Part shown: piece by piece, positions 1 to 7,664 of the stretch | Position numbering within the stretch: position 1 is the first letter of the stretch | How the letters are laid out: each line of letters opens with the position of its first letter | Assembly: GCA_965653495.1 (NCBI GenBank) | Contig: CBFHAJ010000031.1 | Coordinates: forward strand, 1 to 27,242 | Origin: AG41 sp965653495 | GTDB taxonomy: Bacteria; Gemmatimonadota; Gemmatimonadetes; Gemmatimonadales; GWC2-71-9 | Length of the DNA: 27,242 bases | Reading direction: 5' to 3' | Notes under the pieces: generated by a model | The model's database searches: none | What the model was told of the DNA's origin: nothing | What the model saw: only the letters and a program-made list of their open reading frames with translations | Position numbers and translations under genes: made by a program

Positions 1-96
1 CGCACGTCGGCGAAGGTGTTGGCATTGAGTGCCGGGTTCGATGTCCGCATCAGAGCCATGGATCCTCGCGTCGTGAAGAGTGCTCTCGAAATCTAA
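1..96 (+). CDS. 3' end of an unidentified gene (partial)
   Basis: Frame 1 is open from the left edge of the window and ends at a TAA at 94-96. It encodes 31 residues containing AKVLALSAGFDVRIRAMDPR. About 70 percent of third codon positions are G or C, which suits coding in this genome. It would converge tail-to-tail with the racemase-like gene, overlapping it by four bases. The fragment is too short to assign a family, and a chance open frame cannot be excluded. Confidence 0.35.
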   Translation, partial: RTSAKVLALSAGFDVRIRAMDPRVVKSALEI

Positions 97-788
97 TCAC
101 CGACCGCGTGCTTGAGCGCGGCCCGGGCGAGTAGCCGCGTGGAATCGAGTGTCGGGAGCGACGCGCGGTCCGGGTCGACGATCAGGGGGATCTCGGTGCA
201 CCCCAACACCACCGCGTCGCACCCCTGCCTGGCCAGCCGATCGATGAGGCTGTGGAAATACTCACGCGACGGCTCGCGCAGCACGCCGTACACCAGCTCG
301 TCCAGAATGATTGCGTTGACGCGCTCGCGGTCGCGCACATCCGGGGTCACCGTCGCGATCCGCCGCTCGCGCGCCGCGTCGACGTACACCGGTCCCTCCA
401 TCAGGAATTGGGTCCCCAGAATGCCGAGCCGCCGGTATCCTGCTCGACTCGCGTCGTCCACGACCACGCGGGCGATGTGCAGCCACGGGATGGGCGACTC
501 GGCGGCGACGAGATCGTACGCCTGGTGAATGGTGTTATCGGGAGAGATCGCGAACGCCGCGCCCGCGCCCGCCACCTTGCGGGCGGACGACACCATCAGA
601 TCCGCCACCCCCCGCCAGTCCCCCGCGCGAATGCGGGTCATGTACTGGGCTAGCGGATGCGTGTGCATGGTGATCTCGGGATGGGCGTGCTCGCCCAGCA
701 GGGCACGGCCCTCGATGCAGATGGTGCGGTAGCACAACGCGGCGCCCTCCGCGCTGCAGGCCACCACGCCGACGTGCTTCACCCCCAT
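93..788 (-). CDS. Aspartate/glutamate racemase family protein, first catalytic Cys replaced by Ser
   Basis: A 231-residue member of the Asp/Glu/hydantoin racemase superfamily, cytosolic enzymes that move the alpha-proton of amino acids with a pair of cysteines. The N-terminus GVVACSAEGAALCYRTI and the C-terminal catalytic block VVLGCTEIPLIV are clear. The first catalytic block reads AISPDNTIHQ; relatives carry Cys where this protein has Ser (codon TCT). The enzyme may therefore be a one-sided racemase, an isomerase, or not a racemase. The start is the ATG at 786-788, because the longer open frame upstream is shadow sequence of the previous gene. It overlaps the metallopeptidase gene by 10 bases and is the last gene of the seven-gene minus-strand run. 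The family call is firm; the substrate is unknown. Confidence 0.85.
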   Translation of the reverse strand: MGVKHVGVVACSAEGAALCYRTICIEGRALLGEHAHPEITMHTHPLAQYMTRIRAGDWRGVADLMVSSARKVAGAGAAFAISPDNTIHQAYDLVAAESPIPWLHIARVVVDDASRAGYRRLGILGTQFLMEGPVYVDAARERRIATVTPDVRDRERVNAIILDELVYGVLREPSREYFHSLIDRLARQGCDAVVLGCTEIPLIVDPDRASLPTLDSTRLLARAALKHAVGD

Positions 789-1777
789 CCGCGCAGGCTC
801 CGGATATAGTCGCCCAGCACGAGAAACTTCTCGAACACCGGAACGCCCTTGCGCTTGCGCCCGAACTCGGCGAACAGCTCCCGCAGGCGCCCGCGCCGCG
901 TCACGTAGAACCGGAACGTCTCCGCGAAGTCCTCTTGCGGGTGCGTGGCCGCGTAGGCGGTGACATAGTTGGCCACAGTGGTGGTCACGCCCCGGCGCTC
1001 GAAGTCCACCCACTTCGAGTCGGAGACGCGGTACGCTTTGCGCACTTCGCCGAAGGCGTGACGGAAGCGGTGGGTGCGCGTGAGCGCCCAGTTGTGGTAC
1101 AGGAACGAGTGGCCCAGCTCGTGCAGGATGAGCCCGGTGAGCATGTTCCACGAGATCTCATCGCGGCTGCGTTTCCCCGTCACGTAGCGGCGCTCGATCT
1201 CGATCACCTTGGGCGAGCGGTGCGTCACGCCCGAGACCCCCGGTCGCAACAACACGCGGTAATTCCATCCCTTCAGGCGCGACACGACCAGCAGTTGCCG
1301 GACCCGGCGCAGCGCCTGGCGGATCAGGTCGCGCCCGGTAGCGTCCTCGCCGCACCAGGGACACACGTCCATCCAGTCGTTCACCCCTTTGCTACAGTGC
1401 GGGCAGATGTTCTGGAACGCGTCGTACCGCCATTTCTGTCCGCGGCCGCACCACGGGCAGTGGCGCATCGGGTACATGACGCCGCCCCCGCACCCCCAGC
1501 GGCAGCGACGGTCGTAGCGGAACCCCTTGGGGGCTTTGAGCGGCTCGGGACTCGAGTCCCGGTCCGTGATGTCGCGCCCGCACCAGGGGCAGAACGAGAA
1601 GCTGTCCGACACCACCCAGCCGCAGTAATAGCACTCCGCGCCCGTTTCCTTGGTGGTGTCGCGCCACTCGAGCCGGCGGCCGCAGTTCGAGCAGAACGCC
1701 CAGAAACGCTCCAGCTCCGCGGCGCATGTCGGGCAGCGGAGCTCGGGGGTGGGCACTTCCCGCCGGCGCGACGTCAT
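779..1777 (-). CDS. Four-zinc-ribbon protein with C-terminal zincin domain (putative zinc-binding metallopeptidase)
   Basis: A 332-residue protein. The N-terminal half carries four CxxC-paired zinc ribbons (about residues 15-33, 49-67, 92-111 and 124-143), the last three ending in CPWCG. A short linker leads to a zincin-like domain with HELGH at 219-223 and a downstream EDFAETF at 282-288. This combination resembles the putative zinc-binding metallopeptidase family (Peptidase_Mx), in which the second acidic motif is thought to complete the active site. There is no signal peptide, so it is probably cytosolic. Its ATG overlaps the stop of the ATP-grasp gene (ATGA at 1774-1777), so the two are probably translationally coupled. 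Substrate unknown; the ribbons may bind protein or nucleic acid. Confidence 0.85.
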   Translation of the reverse strand: MTSRRREVPTPELRCPTCAAELERFWAFCSNCGRRLEWRDTTKETGAECYYCGWVVSDSFSFCPWCGRDITDRDSSPEPLKAPKGFRYDRRCRWGCGGGVMYPMRHCPWCGRGQKWRYDAFQNICPHCSKGVNDWMDVCPWCGEDATGRDLIRQALRRVRQLLVVSRLKGWNYRVLLRPGVSGVTHRSPKVIEIERRYVTGKRSRDEISWNMLTGLILHELGHSFLYHNWALTRTHRFRHAFGEVRKAYRVSDSKWVDFERRGVTTTVANYVTAYAATHPQEDFAETFRFYVTRRGRLRELFAEFGRKRKGVPVFEKFLVLGDYIRSLRGWG

Positions 1778-2775
1778 CGCGCCAGCGCCTCGTCGACGAT
1801 CCGCTGAATGAACTCGGGGTAGCCCATGCCGGCCTTCTCCGCCGCGTCCGCCATTTCGTTCTCGTACGCGAGATACGGGTTGGGATTCACCTCCAGGACG
1901 TAGACCTCGTCGTCGTGCGTGAGGCGCAGGTCCACCCGGCCGTAATCCTGGAGCCACAGAGCGTGGAACGCCGTGGTGCAGATGTCCCCGATCTTTGCGC
2001 TGACCTCGTCCGACAGACCTTTCGCGAACACGTTGCGGATCTTCTTGCGCTTGCGGTATTCCTCGTCCCACTTGGCCTTGTAGGTCGCGATGCGATGCTC
2101 CCCTCCTCCCTCGGACTCGCCGAACGTCAGCTCGACGATGGGAAGCACCTGGAGCGTCGCGTTGCCCATCAAGCCGACGTACAGCTCACGCCCTTCGATC
2201 AGCTCTTCCACGATGGCAGCCTGGTGGAATTTCTCGTGAATGAATTTCACGCGCGCCGCGAGGTCCTCGTCGTCCTTCACCACCGACGCTTGCGAGATAC
2301 CTACCGACGCGTCTTCGAGCAGCGGTTTCACGATCAGCGGGAACCGCAGCTCCGAGGGCCGCACCGGCTTCTCACCCGGCCGGAACTCCGCGAACGCCGG
2401 CACCCGGATGCCGTGGTGGGCCAGGATCTTCTTGGTGAGCGATTTGTTGCGCGCCACGAGCAATCCGGTCGGCGACGACCCCGTGTAGCGGTAGCCGTGC
2501 ATCTCCAGCACCGTCGCGAACGCGTATTCGTGCTGCGCCTGGCCGCGAAACGACTCGCAGCCGTTGAACACGAGTTTGGGCTGGAAGGCCTGCAACCGCT
2601 CGAGCACTGGCGCCAGCTGGTCAGCGACGCCCACCATGAGCACGTCGTGCTGGCGCGTCAGGAGCGCCCGCGCCACGTCGTACTCCGCCTCCTCGACCTT
2701 GGCGTCGACTTCCTTCTTGTAGTCGGCGTCCTCCCAGTCGGGGTGGAGGGTGTCGAAGACGACGGCGATCTTCAC
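1774..2775 (-). CDS. ATP-grasp ligase related to D-alanine--D-alanine ligase
   Basis: A 333-residue ATP-grasp enzyme with the Ddl layout: FNGCESFRGQAQHEY near residue 70, YTGSSP at 97-102, the ATP lysine in IVKPLLEDASVGI (148-160), EELIEGRELYVG (190-201), and the metal-binding GRVDLRL...VLEVNPNP (279-300). It should join a carboxylate to an amine through an acyl phosphate. In true Ddl the final asparagine motif runs on into residues holding the D-Ala carboxylate; here it reads NPNPYLAYENEMA, so the second substrate is probably not D-Ala. The GTG start at 2773-2775 overlaps the MFS stop as GTGA, and its own stop overlaps the metallopeptidase start. Peptide or amino-acid ligase activity is an inference. 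Confidence 0.85.
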   Translation of the reverse strand: MKIAVVFDTLHPDWEDADYKKEVDAKVEEAEYDVARALLTRQHDVLMVGVADQLAPVLERLQAFQPKLVFNGCESFRGQAQHEYAFATVLEMHGYRYTGSSPTGLLVARNKSLTKKILAHHGIRVPAFAEFRPGEKPVRPSELRFPLIVKPLLEDASVGISQASVVKDDEDLAARVKFIHEKFHQAAIVEELIEGRELYVGLMGNATLQVLPIVELTFGESEGGGEHRIATYKAKWDEEYRKRKKIRNVFAKGLSDEVSAKIGDICTTAFHALWLQDYGRVDLRLTHDDEVYVLEVNPNPYLAYENEMADAAEKAGMGYPEFIQRIVDEALAR

Positions 2776-4214
2776 GCTTTCACCCGCTGCATGTCTCTGC
2801 CCACCGTGCTCAGCGCGATGAGGATCACCAGCCCCCCCACCGCTCCCGCCGTCGGGAGCAGCAGCATCGCGGCCCGCAGCCCGATGCGGTCGGAGAGATA
2901 GCCGATCAGCGGCGGGGCGATTGCGTCGCCGGCGAGGTGCGAAAACAGCACGAAACCGCCCAGCACCGACGCCCGCACGGTGGCGGGAACCACGTCGAGG
3001 ATCACCGCCGAGAGCGGCCCGTTGTACCAGGAGTAGAGGAAGAACGTCCCGAACAAGAGCGGCACGAACAGCCGCAGCTCGTCGATCAGCAGCAGGGCGG
3101 CGCACACCGGCCCCCCCAGCACGAACCCCGCGCCCGATACGACGACCCGGCCACCGCTCCAGCGCGCCAGCAGCCAATCTCCTGTCCGGCCGCCGAACAG
3201 CGCGCCCAGCGCGCCGCCCGCCAGTCCCCACACGCCGAACTGCCGCCCCACCGCCGCGATCGACAGGCCATGAGTCCGCTGCAGAAAGCTCGGCGCCCAG
3301 GCGATCAGACCGTTCACCGCGAAGGTGACGAGCGCCCCGCCCACGAACATCCAGATCAGCGTCGGCGTGCGGAGCACCGTGCCGGCGGCCTGCAGGAAAT
3401 CCCCGAACGCCGTCGCCGCCACCTCGGTGGCCTCACTGGTGCCGCGCACGGCGACCGGCACGAATCGCACGACGGTCCAGACGGCGCCGACGCTCACGCA
3501 GGCGGCGAAGACTGCGGTATCGACCCCGGGCGGAAGTCCCTGAAACAGGTCGAGCGTACCGCTCAGGACGGCGCCCGTGACCCCGAACCAGATGAGCGGC
3601 TTGCCGAGCTCGAGCGCGCGACGCAGACGCGTGCGGCCGCGGGCGTACCACCCCTCCACGGTCGCCCGGATTGTAGGGGGCGGGACGCGCCGCGGCTCGC
3701 GCAACCGCGACGCGAGCAGTGCCAGCACGAAGCCGGGGACCCCCAGCGCCACGAACGCCACGCGCCAGCCGTGCCGCTCCGCGAGCACGCCTCCCAGCCA
3801 GATCCCGAGCACGCCGCCGAATGCCATCCCCACCGAGTAGATGCCGATGGCGAACGCCCGGCGGCGACCCCGAAAGAACTCCGCGATCAGTGCCTGGGCC
3901 GCGGGCCCGTAGCCGGCCTCGCCCACACCCACGAGCGAGCGGCATACGAGCAGCTGCCAAAAGCGACTGACGGTGGCGCCCAGGGCGGTGCACGCACTCC
4001 ACAGGCCGACCCCGAACGCGATCACCGCGCGTCGCGACTTCAAGTCGCCCAGCACGCCCAACGGCAGTGCGAACAACGAAAGCACGATCACGTATGCGGA
4101 GCCGAGCCAGCCGAGCTGCTGGTCGGAGAGGACGAGCTCCCGTTTAATCGGCTCGAACAGCGCGAAGACGACGTTGCGGTCGGTGTAGTTGAGGAGATTG
4201 ATGAGCGTCAGCAA
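2772..4214 (-). CDS. Spinster-like MFS transporter
   Basis: About 480 residues of a 12-helix major facilitator. TM1 is LLTLINLLNYTDRNVV, loop 2-3 is GVLGDLKSRR, and RSLVGVGEAGYGPAAQALIAEFF is the typical Spinster/sugar-phosphate-like TM4 block. A second half begins near FVGGALVTFAVNGL, and the repeated basic loop appears as GYLSDRIG. Substrate unknown; its place in the run suggests it moves the substrate or product of the ATP-grasp, racemase and PLP enzymes. The start is a problem: the only conventional codon is TTG at 4212-4214, without a ribosome site and slightly inside TM1. The frame stays open upstream to a CTG at 4296-4298 that has an excellent ribosome site and adds 28 residues before the TTG residue. 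Confidence 0.88.
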   Translation of the reverse strand: MLTLINLLNYTDRNVVFALFEPIKRELVLSDQQLGWLGSAYVIVLSLFALPLGVLGDLKSRRAVIAFGVGLWSACTALGATVSRFWQLLVCRSLVGVGEAGYGPAAQALIAEFFRGRRRAFAIGIYSVGMAFGGVLGIWLGGVLAERHGWRVAFVALGVPGFVLALLASRLREPRRVPPPTIRATVEGWYARGRTRLRRALELGKPLIWFGVTGAVLSGTLDLFQGLPPGVDTAVFAACVSVGAVWTVVRFVPVAVRGTSEATEVAATAFGDFLQAAGTVLRTPTLIWMFVGGALVTFAVNGLIAWAPSFLQRTHGLSIAAVGRQFGVWGLAGGALGALFGGRTGDWLLARWSGGRVVVSGAGFVLGGPVCAALLLIDELRLFVPLLFGTFFLYSWYNGPLSAVILDVVPATVRASVLGGFVLFSHLAGDAIAPPLIGYLSDRIGLRAAMLLLPTAGAVGGLVILIALSTVGRDMQRVKA

Positions 4215-4278
4215 ACCCAGAGCGTATGCCGCGTACGCCCGGGACGTGGCCGCGGAGGGTGCGGAGGGGACGGCCTGC

Positions 4279-5415
4279 TCAGGGTCTGCGGCCGACAGTG
4301 GTCGCCTCCGCGCGCGCGTCGCGCTCCCCCTTCGCCTCCCGGTACGCCTCGGTGAGCTGCCGCATGATCTCGTCGCGCCGGTCGTACAGCCGCCGCAGCC
4401 GCCGCGGCTTCCGCTTCGCGAGCGCGTACGCGGCGAGGATGGGGAATCCCACCGTGTGGTCGAGGTAGCAGACGACCGTACCCGGCAGCTTGTCGGGATC
4501 GACCTTGCCCCAGCTCACCGCCTCCGCGGGGGTCGCGCCGGACAGGCCGCCGGTGTCCGGACGCGCGTCGGTGATTTGCAGGTAGTAGTCGTGCCCTTTC
4601 TCGCTGATACCGAGGACTTCCTGGATCTGGGGCTCCGTCTGCAGCACGAAGTTCTTGGGGCTCCCGCCGCCGATGATGAGGACGCCGCTCTTGCCGCCCT
4701 GAACCTTGGCGTCAAACACGATCGCCGATGTCTCGTTGACGTCCGCGCTCGGGTCGAAGCGCAGCTGCGAACCGGTGAGCGCCTGTTCTGCAACGTTCAT
4801 CCCGATCGACGAGTCGCCGGGCGAGGACGTGTAGATCGGGACGCCGCAACGATGCGCCACACCCAGCAGCGATTTCCGCGTCAATCCCAGCGCCTTCTCG
4901 CGCTCGAGGATGTAGGCGCCCAGGCGGTAGTGATACTCCGCCGTGCTCATGGACCGCTGGAACTCGGGCCCCGCGGAAACCTCGCGGATGTACGCGTCGG
5001 TCGAGAGCAGTACCTCGTAGTCGAAGAAAATGTCGTAGATGCGCACGACACCTTCTTCGCGCAGCTCGACGTCGTCGGCGAACGGCGAGCCGCGATGCAT
5101 CGCGAGGCCGAGCCCGAAGTGCGCGTCGTGGTACAAATTCGCGCCGGTGGAGACGATCCAGTCGACGAACCCGGCCTCGATCAGGGGGATGATCGTGGAC
5201 ATCCCCAAGCCGGCGGGCGTCATCGCCCCGGTCAGGCTCATCCCCACGGTGACGTCGTCCTCGAGCATCCGCTCGCTGAACAGCCGGCACGCCTCCGCCA
5301 GCCGCCCTGCGTTGTAGGCGAGAAACGCGCCGTCCACCAGCTCCGGGACCGTCTCCCGGCCGGTGATTCCCTTGGGGTCGATGCGCTGCCCGCGCAAGAA
5401 ATCCTTACGGGTCAT
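4279..5415 (-). CDS. Deoxyhypusine synthase-like protein
   Basis: A 378-residue NAD-dependent spermidine-using enzyme of the deoxyhypusine synthase fold. Visible blocks are VGMSLTGAMTPAGLG (57-71), VDWIVSTGANLYHDAHF (84-100), VPIYTSSPGDSSIGMN (192-207), VLIIGGGSPKNF (245-256) and the active-site segment AEAVSWGKV, with K304 matching the lysine that carries the aminobutyl intermediate. Bacteria lack eIF5A, so bacterial members usually make homospermidine or a related polyamine, or have an unknown acceptor. The C-terminal 40 residues are a basic, charged tail beyond the usual fold. GGGGAG lies just before the ATG, supporting this start. It sits 21 bases after the LOG-family gene. The family is sure, the product is not. 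Confidence 0.88.
   Translation of the reverse strand: MTRKDFLRGQRIDPKGITGRETVPELVDGAFLAYNAGRLAEACRLFSERMLEDDVTVGMSLTGAMTPAGLGMSTIIPLIEAGFVDWIVSTGANLYHDAHFGLGLAMHRGSPFADDVELREEGVVRIYDIFFDYEVLLSTDAYIREVSAGPEFQRSMSTAEYHYRLGAYILEREKALGLTRKSLLGVAHRCGVPIYTSSPGDSSIGMNVAEQALTGSQLRFDPSADVNETSAIVFDAKVQGGKSGVLIIGGGSPKNFVLQTEPQIQEVLGISEKGHDYYLQITDARPDTGGLSGATPAEAVSWGKVDPDKLPGTVVCYLDHTVGFPILAAYALAKRKPRRLRRLYDRRDEIMRQLTEAYREAKGERDARAEATTVGRRP
4296..4309 (-). promoter_or_regulatory. Strong ribosome binding site and probable CTG start for the MFS gene
   Basis: On the minus strand GGAGG (4305-4309) stands six bases before CTG (4296-4298), in frame with the transporter. Using it gives an N-terminus beginning MSAADPEQAV and running into the conserved YALGLLTLINLLNY of TM1. 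The site lies inside the last codons of the deoxyhypusine-synthase-like gene and would give a 20-base overlap, like other junctions in this run. No ATG or GTG occurs in this frame between here and TM1. Confidence 0.5.
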
Positions 5416-5436
5416 CGTCGGTCTCTCCCCGGGTGA

Positions 5437-6186
5437 CTAGACGTCACGCTCGCCGCTGGTCGGGAGGGCTTGGGTCCGGCGCTCGCGCGCCTGCCGCACG
5501 ATCGCCACCGCCTCGCGCGGGCTGTCGGTGATCGTGAACAGCGCGAGATCCGTCGTCGCGATCTTGCCCTCCCCCGCCACGCGCTCGCGCAGCCAGTCGG
5601 CGAGTCCCTGCCAGTAGGCCTTCCCGAACAAAATCACCGGGAAGTGCTTCACCTTGCCCGTCTGGATCAATGTGAGTGCCTCGAACAGCTCGTCCATGGT
5701 CCCGTAGCCGCCCGGGAACACGATGAAGGCCGTCGAATACTTCACGAACATCGTCTTGCGCACGAAGAAATAGCGGAAGTTGATGGCGCGCTCCACATAG
5801 GGGTTGAGCCCCTGCTCGAACGGCAGCTCGATGTTGCACCCGATAGACAGGCCGTTGCCCTCCTGGCAGCCGCGATTGGCCGCCTCCATGATCCCGGGCC
5901 CGCCGCCCGTGATGATCGGGAACCCCTCCTGCGCGAGGATGCGCGCGGTCTCGACCGCCCTCTCGTAATAAGGGTCCTCGGGTTGCGTGCGCGCCGACCC
6001 GAACACGGTCACGGCGCTGTACACGTCCGAGAGCGTATCGAACCCCTCGACGAACTCTCCCATGATCCGCAGCACCCGCCACGAATCCGTCTTGACGAAC
6101 GCACGGCGCTCCCGGGGGACCTGCGCGAGGAGGCGCTCGTCCTCAGTGATCGCTGTGCGTTGCGAGCTGCTCAAGTGCTGAGACAT
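5437..6186 (-). CDS. LOG-family (TIGR00730-type) Rossmann protein
   Basis: A 249-residue protein with the signature ITGGGPGIMEAANRG (92-106) and PGGYGTMDE (158-166), the phosphoribohydrolase motif of LONELY GUY proteins, long mis-called lysine decarboxylases. Conserved Arg143 and Lys144 lie in FFVRKTMFVK. Members cleave nucleoside 5'-monophosphates, releasing a base, or have unknown roles. The N-terminal 50 residues form the extension seen in the longer bacterial branch (RRAFVKTDSWRVLRIMGEFVEGF). The ATG at 6186 has AGGA at a suitable distance and lies within the last 44 bases of the upstream class V gene, an unusually long overlap suggesting coupling. Confidence 0.9.
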   Translation of the reverse strand: MSQHLSSSQRTAITEDERLLAQVPRERRAFVKTDSWRVLRIMGEFVEGFDTLSDVYSAVTVFGSARTQPEDPYYERAVETARILAQEGFPIITGGGPGIMEAANRGCQEGNGLSIGCNIELPFEQGLNPYVERAINFRYFFVRKTMFVKYSTAFIVFPGGYGTMDELFEALTLIQTGKVKHFPVILFGKAYWQGLADWLRERVAGEGKIATTDLALFTITDSPREAVAIVRQARERRTQALPTSGERDV

Positions 6187-7339
6187 GGTCGTCCTGCACG
6201 TTATAGAAGAAGGGCGACAGGCGGACGTGGCCCGGCCGCGCGTCCGCCACGATACCCGCCGCGGCGAGCCGGCGCACGCCGGCGTGCGGGTCGGCGGCCG
6301 GGAGCATCACGATTGCCGAGCGGTCCTCCGCGCGCGCCGCGACCTTGGGCCGGAGACCGTGTTCCCGTGCCCGCGCGATCAGGTCCTCCGTGAGATCGGC
6401 GGTGACCCGCCGGATCGCCGGCACACCGATTTCGTCGATGTAGTCGAGGCCACCGAGCTGGGCGTACACCGCCGCGAGCGACGGAGTGCCCAGCTCGAAC
6501 CGGCGCGCGTCGTCGTGCAGCTCCAGGCGGCGCGCGTCGAAGGCAAACTGGTCCTTGTGCCCGAACCACCCGGCGATGCGGGGCTCGAGCCGCCGGGCCA
6601 CCTCCTGACGCGCGTACAGGAACACGATCCCCGGCCCACCGAGCAGCCACTTGAGCCCACCCGCCGTGAGGAAGTCCACCCCGCTGGCCCGCACGTCCAC
6701 CGGCACCTGCCCGACGGACTGATAGGCGTCCACGAGCGCGAGGGCGCCGCGCGCGTGCGCCGCCTCCGCCACCCGGGCGATGTCCTGGATCGCGCCGCTC
6801 GTGAAGTAGACATGCGAGGTGGCGACCAACGCGGTGCGCTCATCGACGGCGCGCGCGATCGCGTCCACCGGGACGGTCACGCCGTCCGGGCTCTCCACCA
6901 CGACGAGCTCCACCTGCCGCCGCTTGGCGAGCCACTGGTAGGCCACGGTGGGAAAGTCGAGCGCCGTTACGACCACGCGCGGGCGGCGAGCGTAGTCGAG
7001 CGCCTCCGCCACGGCGGAAAGCGCCACCGAGATGCTCGGCGCAAGGGCGATCTCGGTTGCGCTTGCGTTCACGACTCGCGCGTAGCGCGACCGCAGCTCG
7101 CCCAGCGCCGCCCACCACACGTCATACCAGGCGGCCGCCCCGCGCGCTTGCCACTGATCGAGGAACTCCGCGACGCGCCGGCGCGTCCGCGCACCCAGCG
7201 CGCCCAGCGAGCAGGTATTCAGGTAGATCGTGTCCCGGAAAATCGGGAACTCGTCCCGGTAGTGGGCGAGCGCATGAGTGCCTGCCCCCGCCCCGGTCCC
7301 CCGGGAGGGACCGGCGCGCGGGCCACCGACAATCGTCAT
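6143..7339 (-). CDS. Class V aminotransferase-fold PLP enzyme (cysteine desulfurase/kynureninase-like)
   Basis: A 398-residue fold-type I PLP enzyme. The cofactor lysine is K230 in TAGGLKWLLGGPG, the pyridine-contacting aspartate is D204 in LVDAYQSVG, and H176 in ATSHVYFTSG is the ring-stacking position. The C-terminal lobe keeps FELGTPSLAAVYAQLGGL. It lacks the conserved GHHCAQP loop of the SufS in this window, so a desulfurase role is unlikely; a transaminase, lyase or kynureninase-like role fits better. The ATG at 7337-7339 is preferred to a TTG nine bases upstream. It is the first gene of the minus-strand run, so its product probably belongs to the same pathway as the ATP-grasp enzyme and racemase homologue. 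Confidence 0.88.
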   Translation of the reverse strand: MTIVGGPRAGPSRGTGAGAGTHALAHYRDEFPIFRDTIYLNTCSLGALGARTRRRVAEFLDQWQARGAAAWYDVWWAALGELRSRYARVVNASATEIALAPSISVALSAVAEALDYARRPRVVVTALDFPTVAYQWLAKRRQVELVVVESPDGVTVPVDAIARAVDERTALVATSHVYFTSGAIQDIARVAEAAHARGALALVDAYQSVGQVPVDVRASGVDFLTAGGLKWLLGGPGIVFLYARQEVARRLEPRIAGWFGHKDQFAFDARRLELHDDARRFELGTPSLAAVYAQLGGLDYIDEIGVPAIRRVTADLTEDLIARAREHGLRPKVAARAEDRSAIVMLPAADPHAGVRRLAAAGIVADARPGHVRLSPFFYNVQDDHVSALEQLATHSDH

Positions 7340-7400
7340 AGGCGCCAATATACAGGTCAGGGAGCGCGCTGGGCACGCCGCGCGAGTACATTGGCTTCAT
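7340..7400. promoter_or_regulatory. Divergent promoter region
   Basis: A 61-base gap separates two head-to-head genes, so it should hold promoters for both. On the minus strand TATATT (7347-7352) is a good -10 candidate; it would start transcription almost at the ATG at 7339, giving a leaderless message. No convincing -35 was found. On the plus strand TACATT near 7387 is a weak -10-like match. Confidence 0.3.
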
Positions 7401-7664
7401 ATGCCGCAACCCGCGTGGCGACCGCTCATCGCGCGGCTGGTGCTGCGCGCCCTGGCGAGCCCGCGTCTGGCGTGGGACCTCACTCGTCTCGTGTGGAGCT
7501 TCCGGGCGCGCGACTGGTATCGCCGCCCACCCTTCCTGCCGCTGCCGCCCCGCGAGTACGTGCGCTGGCGCATGTTCACCGCGTACGGCGACGAATCCGC
7601 CGTGCCACCGGTGGAAGACGTCGTGCGGTTCGCGCGATGGCGACGCGAGACGATGCGGCTATGA
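7401..7664 (+). CDS. Small basic protein of unknown function upstream of queG
   Basis: An 87-residue protein, arginine- and tryptophan-rich, with central YRRPPFLPLPPREYVRWRMFTAYG and acidic DESAVPPVEDVVRF before a basic end. It has no signal peptide and no clear membrane segment. The ATG at 7401 follows the divergent intergenic region directly, and its stop overlaps the queG start as ATGA at 7661-7664, so the two are probably coupled. I do not recognise the family. The proline/arginine motif looks conserved rather than random, which supports a real gene. A role linked to queuosine or tRNA work would be guessed only from position. Confidence 0.7.
   Translation: MPQPAWRPLIARLVLRALASPRLAWDLTRLVWSFRARDWYRRPPFLPLPPREYVRWRMFTAYGDESAVPPVEDVVRFARWRRETMRL

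Noticed and set aside
935..1807. Long plus-strand open frame opposite the metallopeptidase gene
   Set aside because: It is the antisense shadow of a gene with clear zinc-ribbon and HELGH motifs; its protein is His/Arg/Val-rich with no family features. Such shadows are expected at this GC content.
2937..4355. 472-residue plus-strand open frame opposite the MFS gene
   Set aside because: Composition is Arg/His/Gln-rich without domains, while the minus strand encodes a complete 12-helix transporter.
6185..7660. Long N-terminal extension of the queG frame
   Set aside because: The queG family begins at the ATG at 7661, which overlaps the upstream small gene; the extension is antisense to the class V PLP gene.
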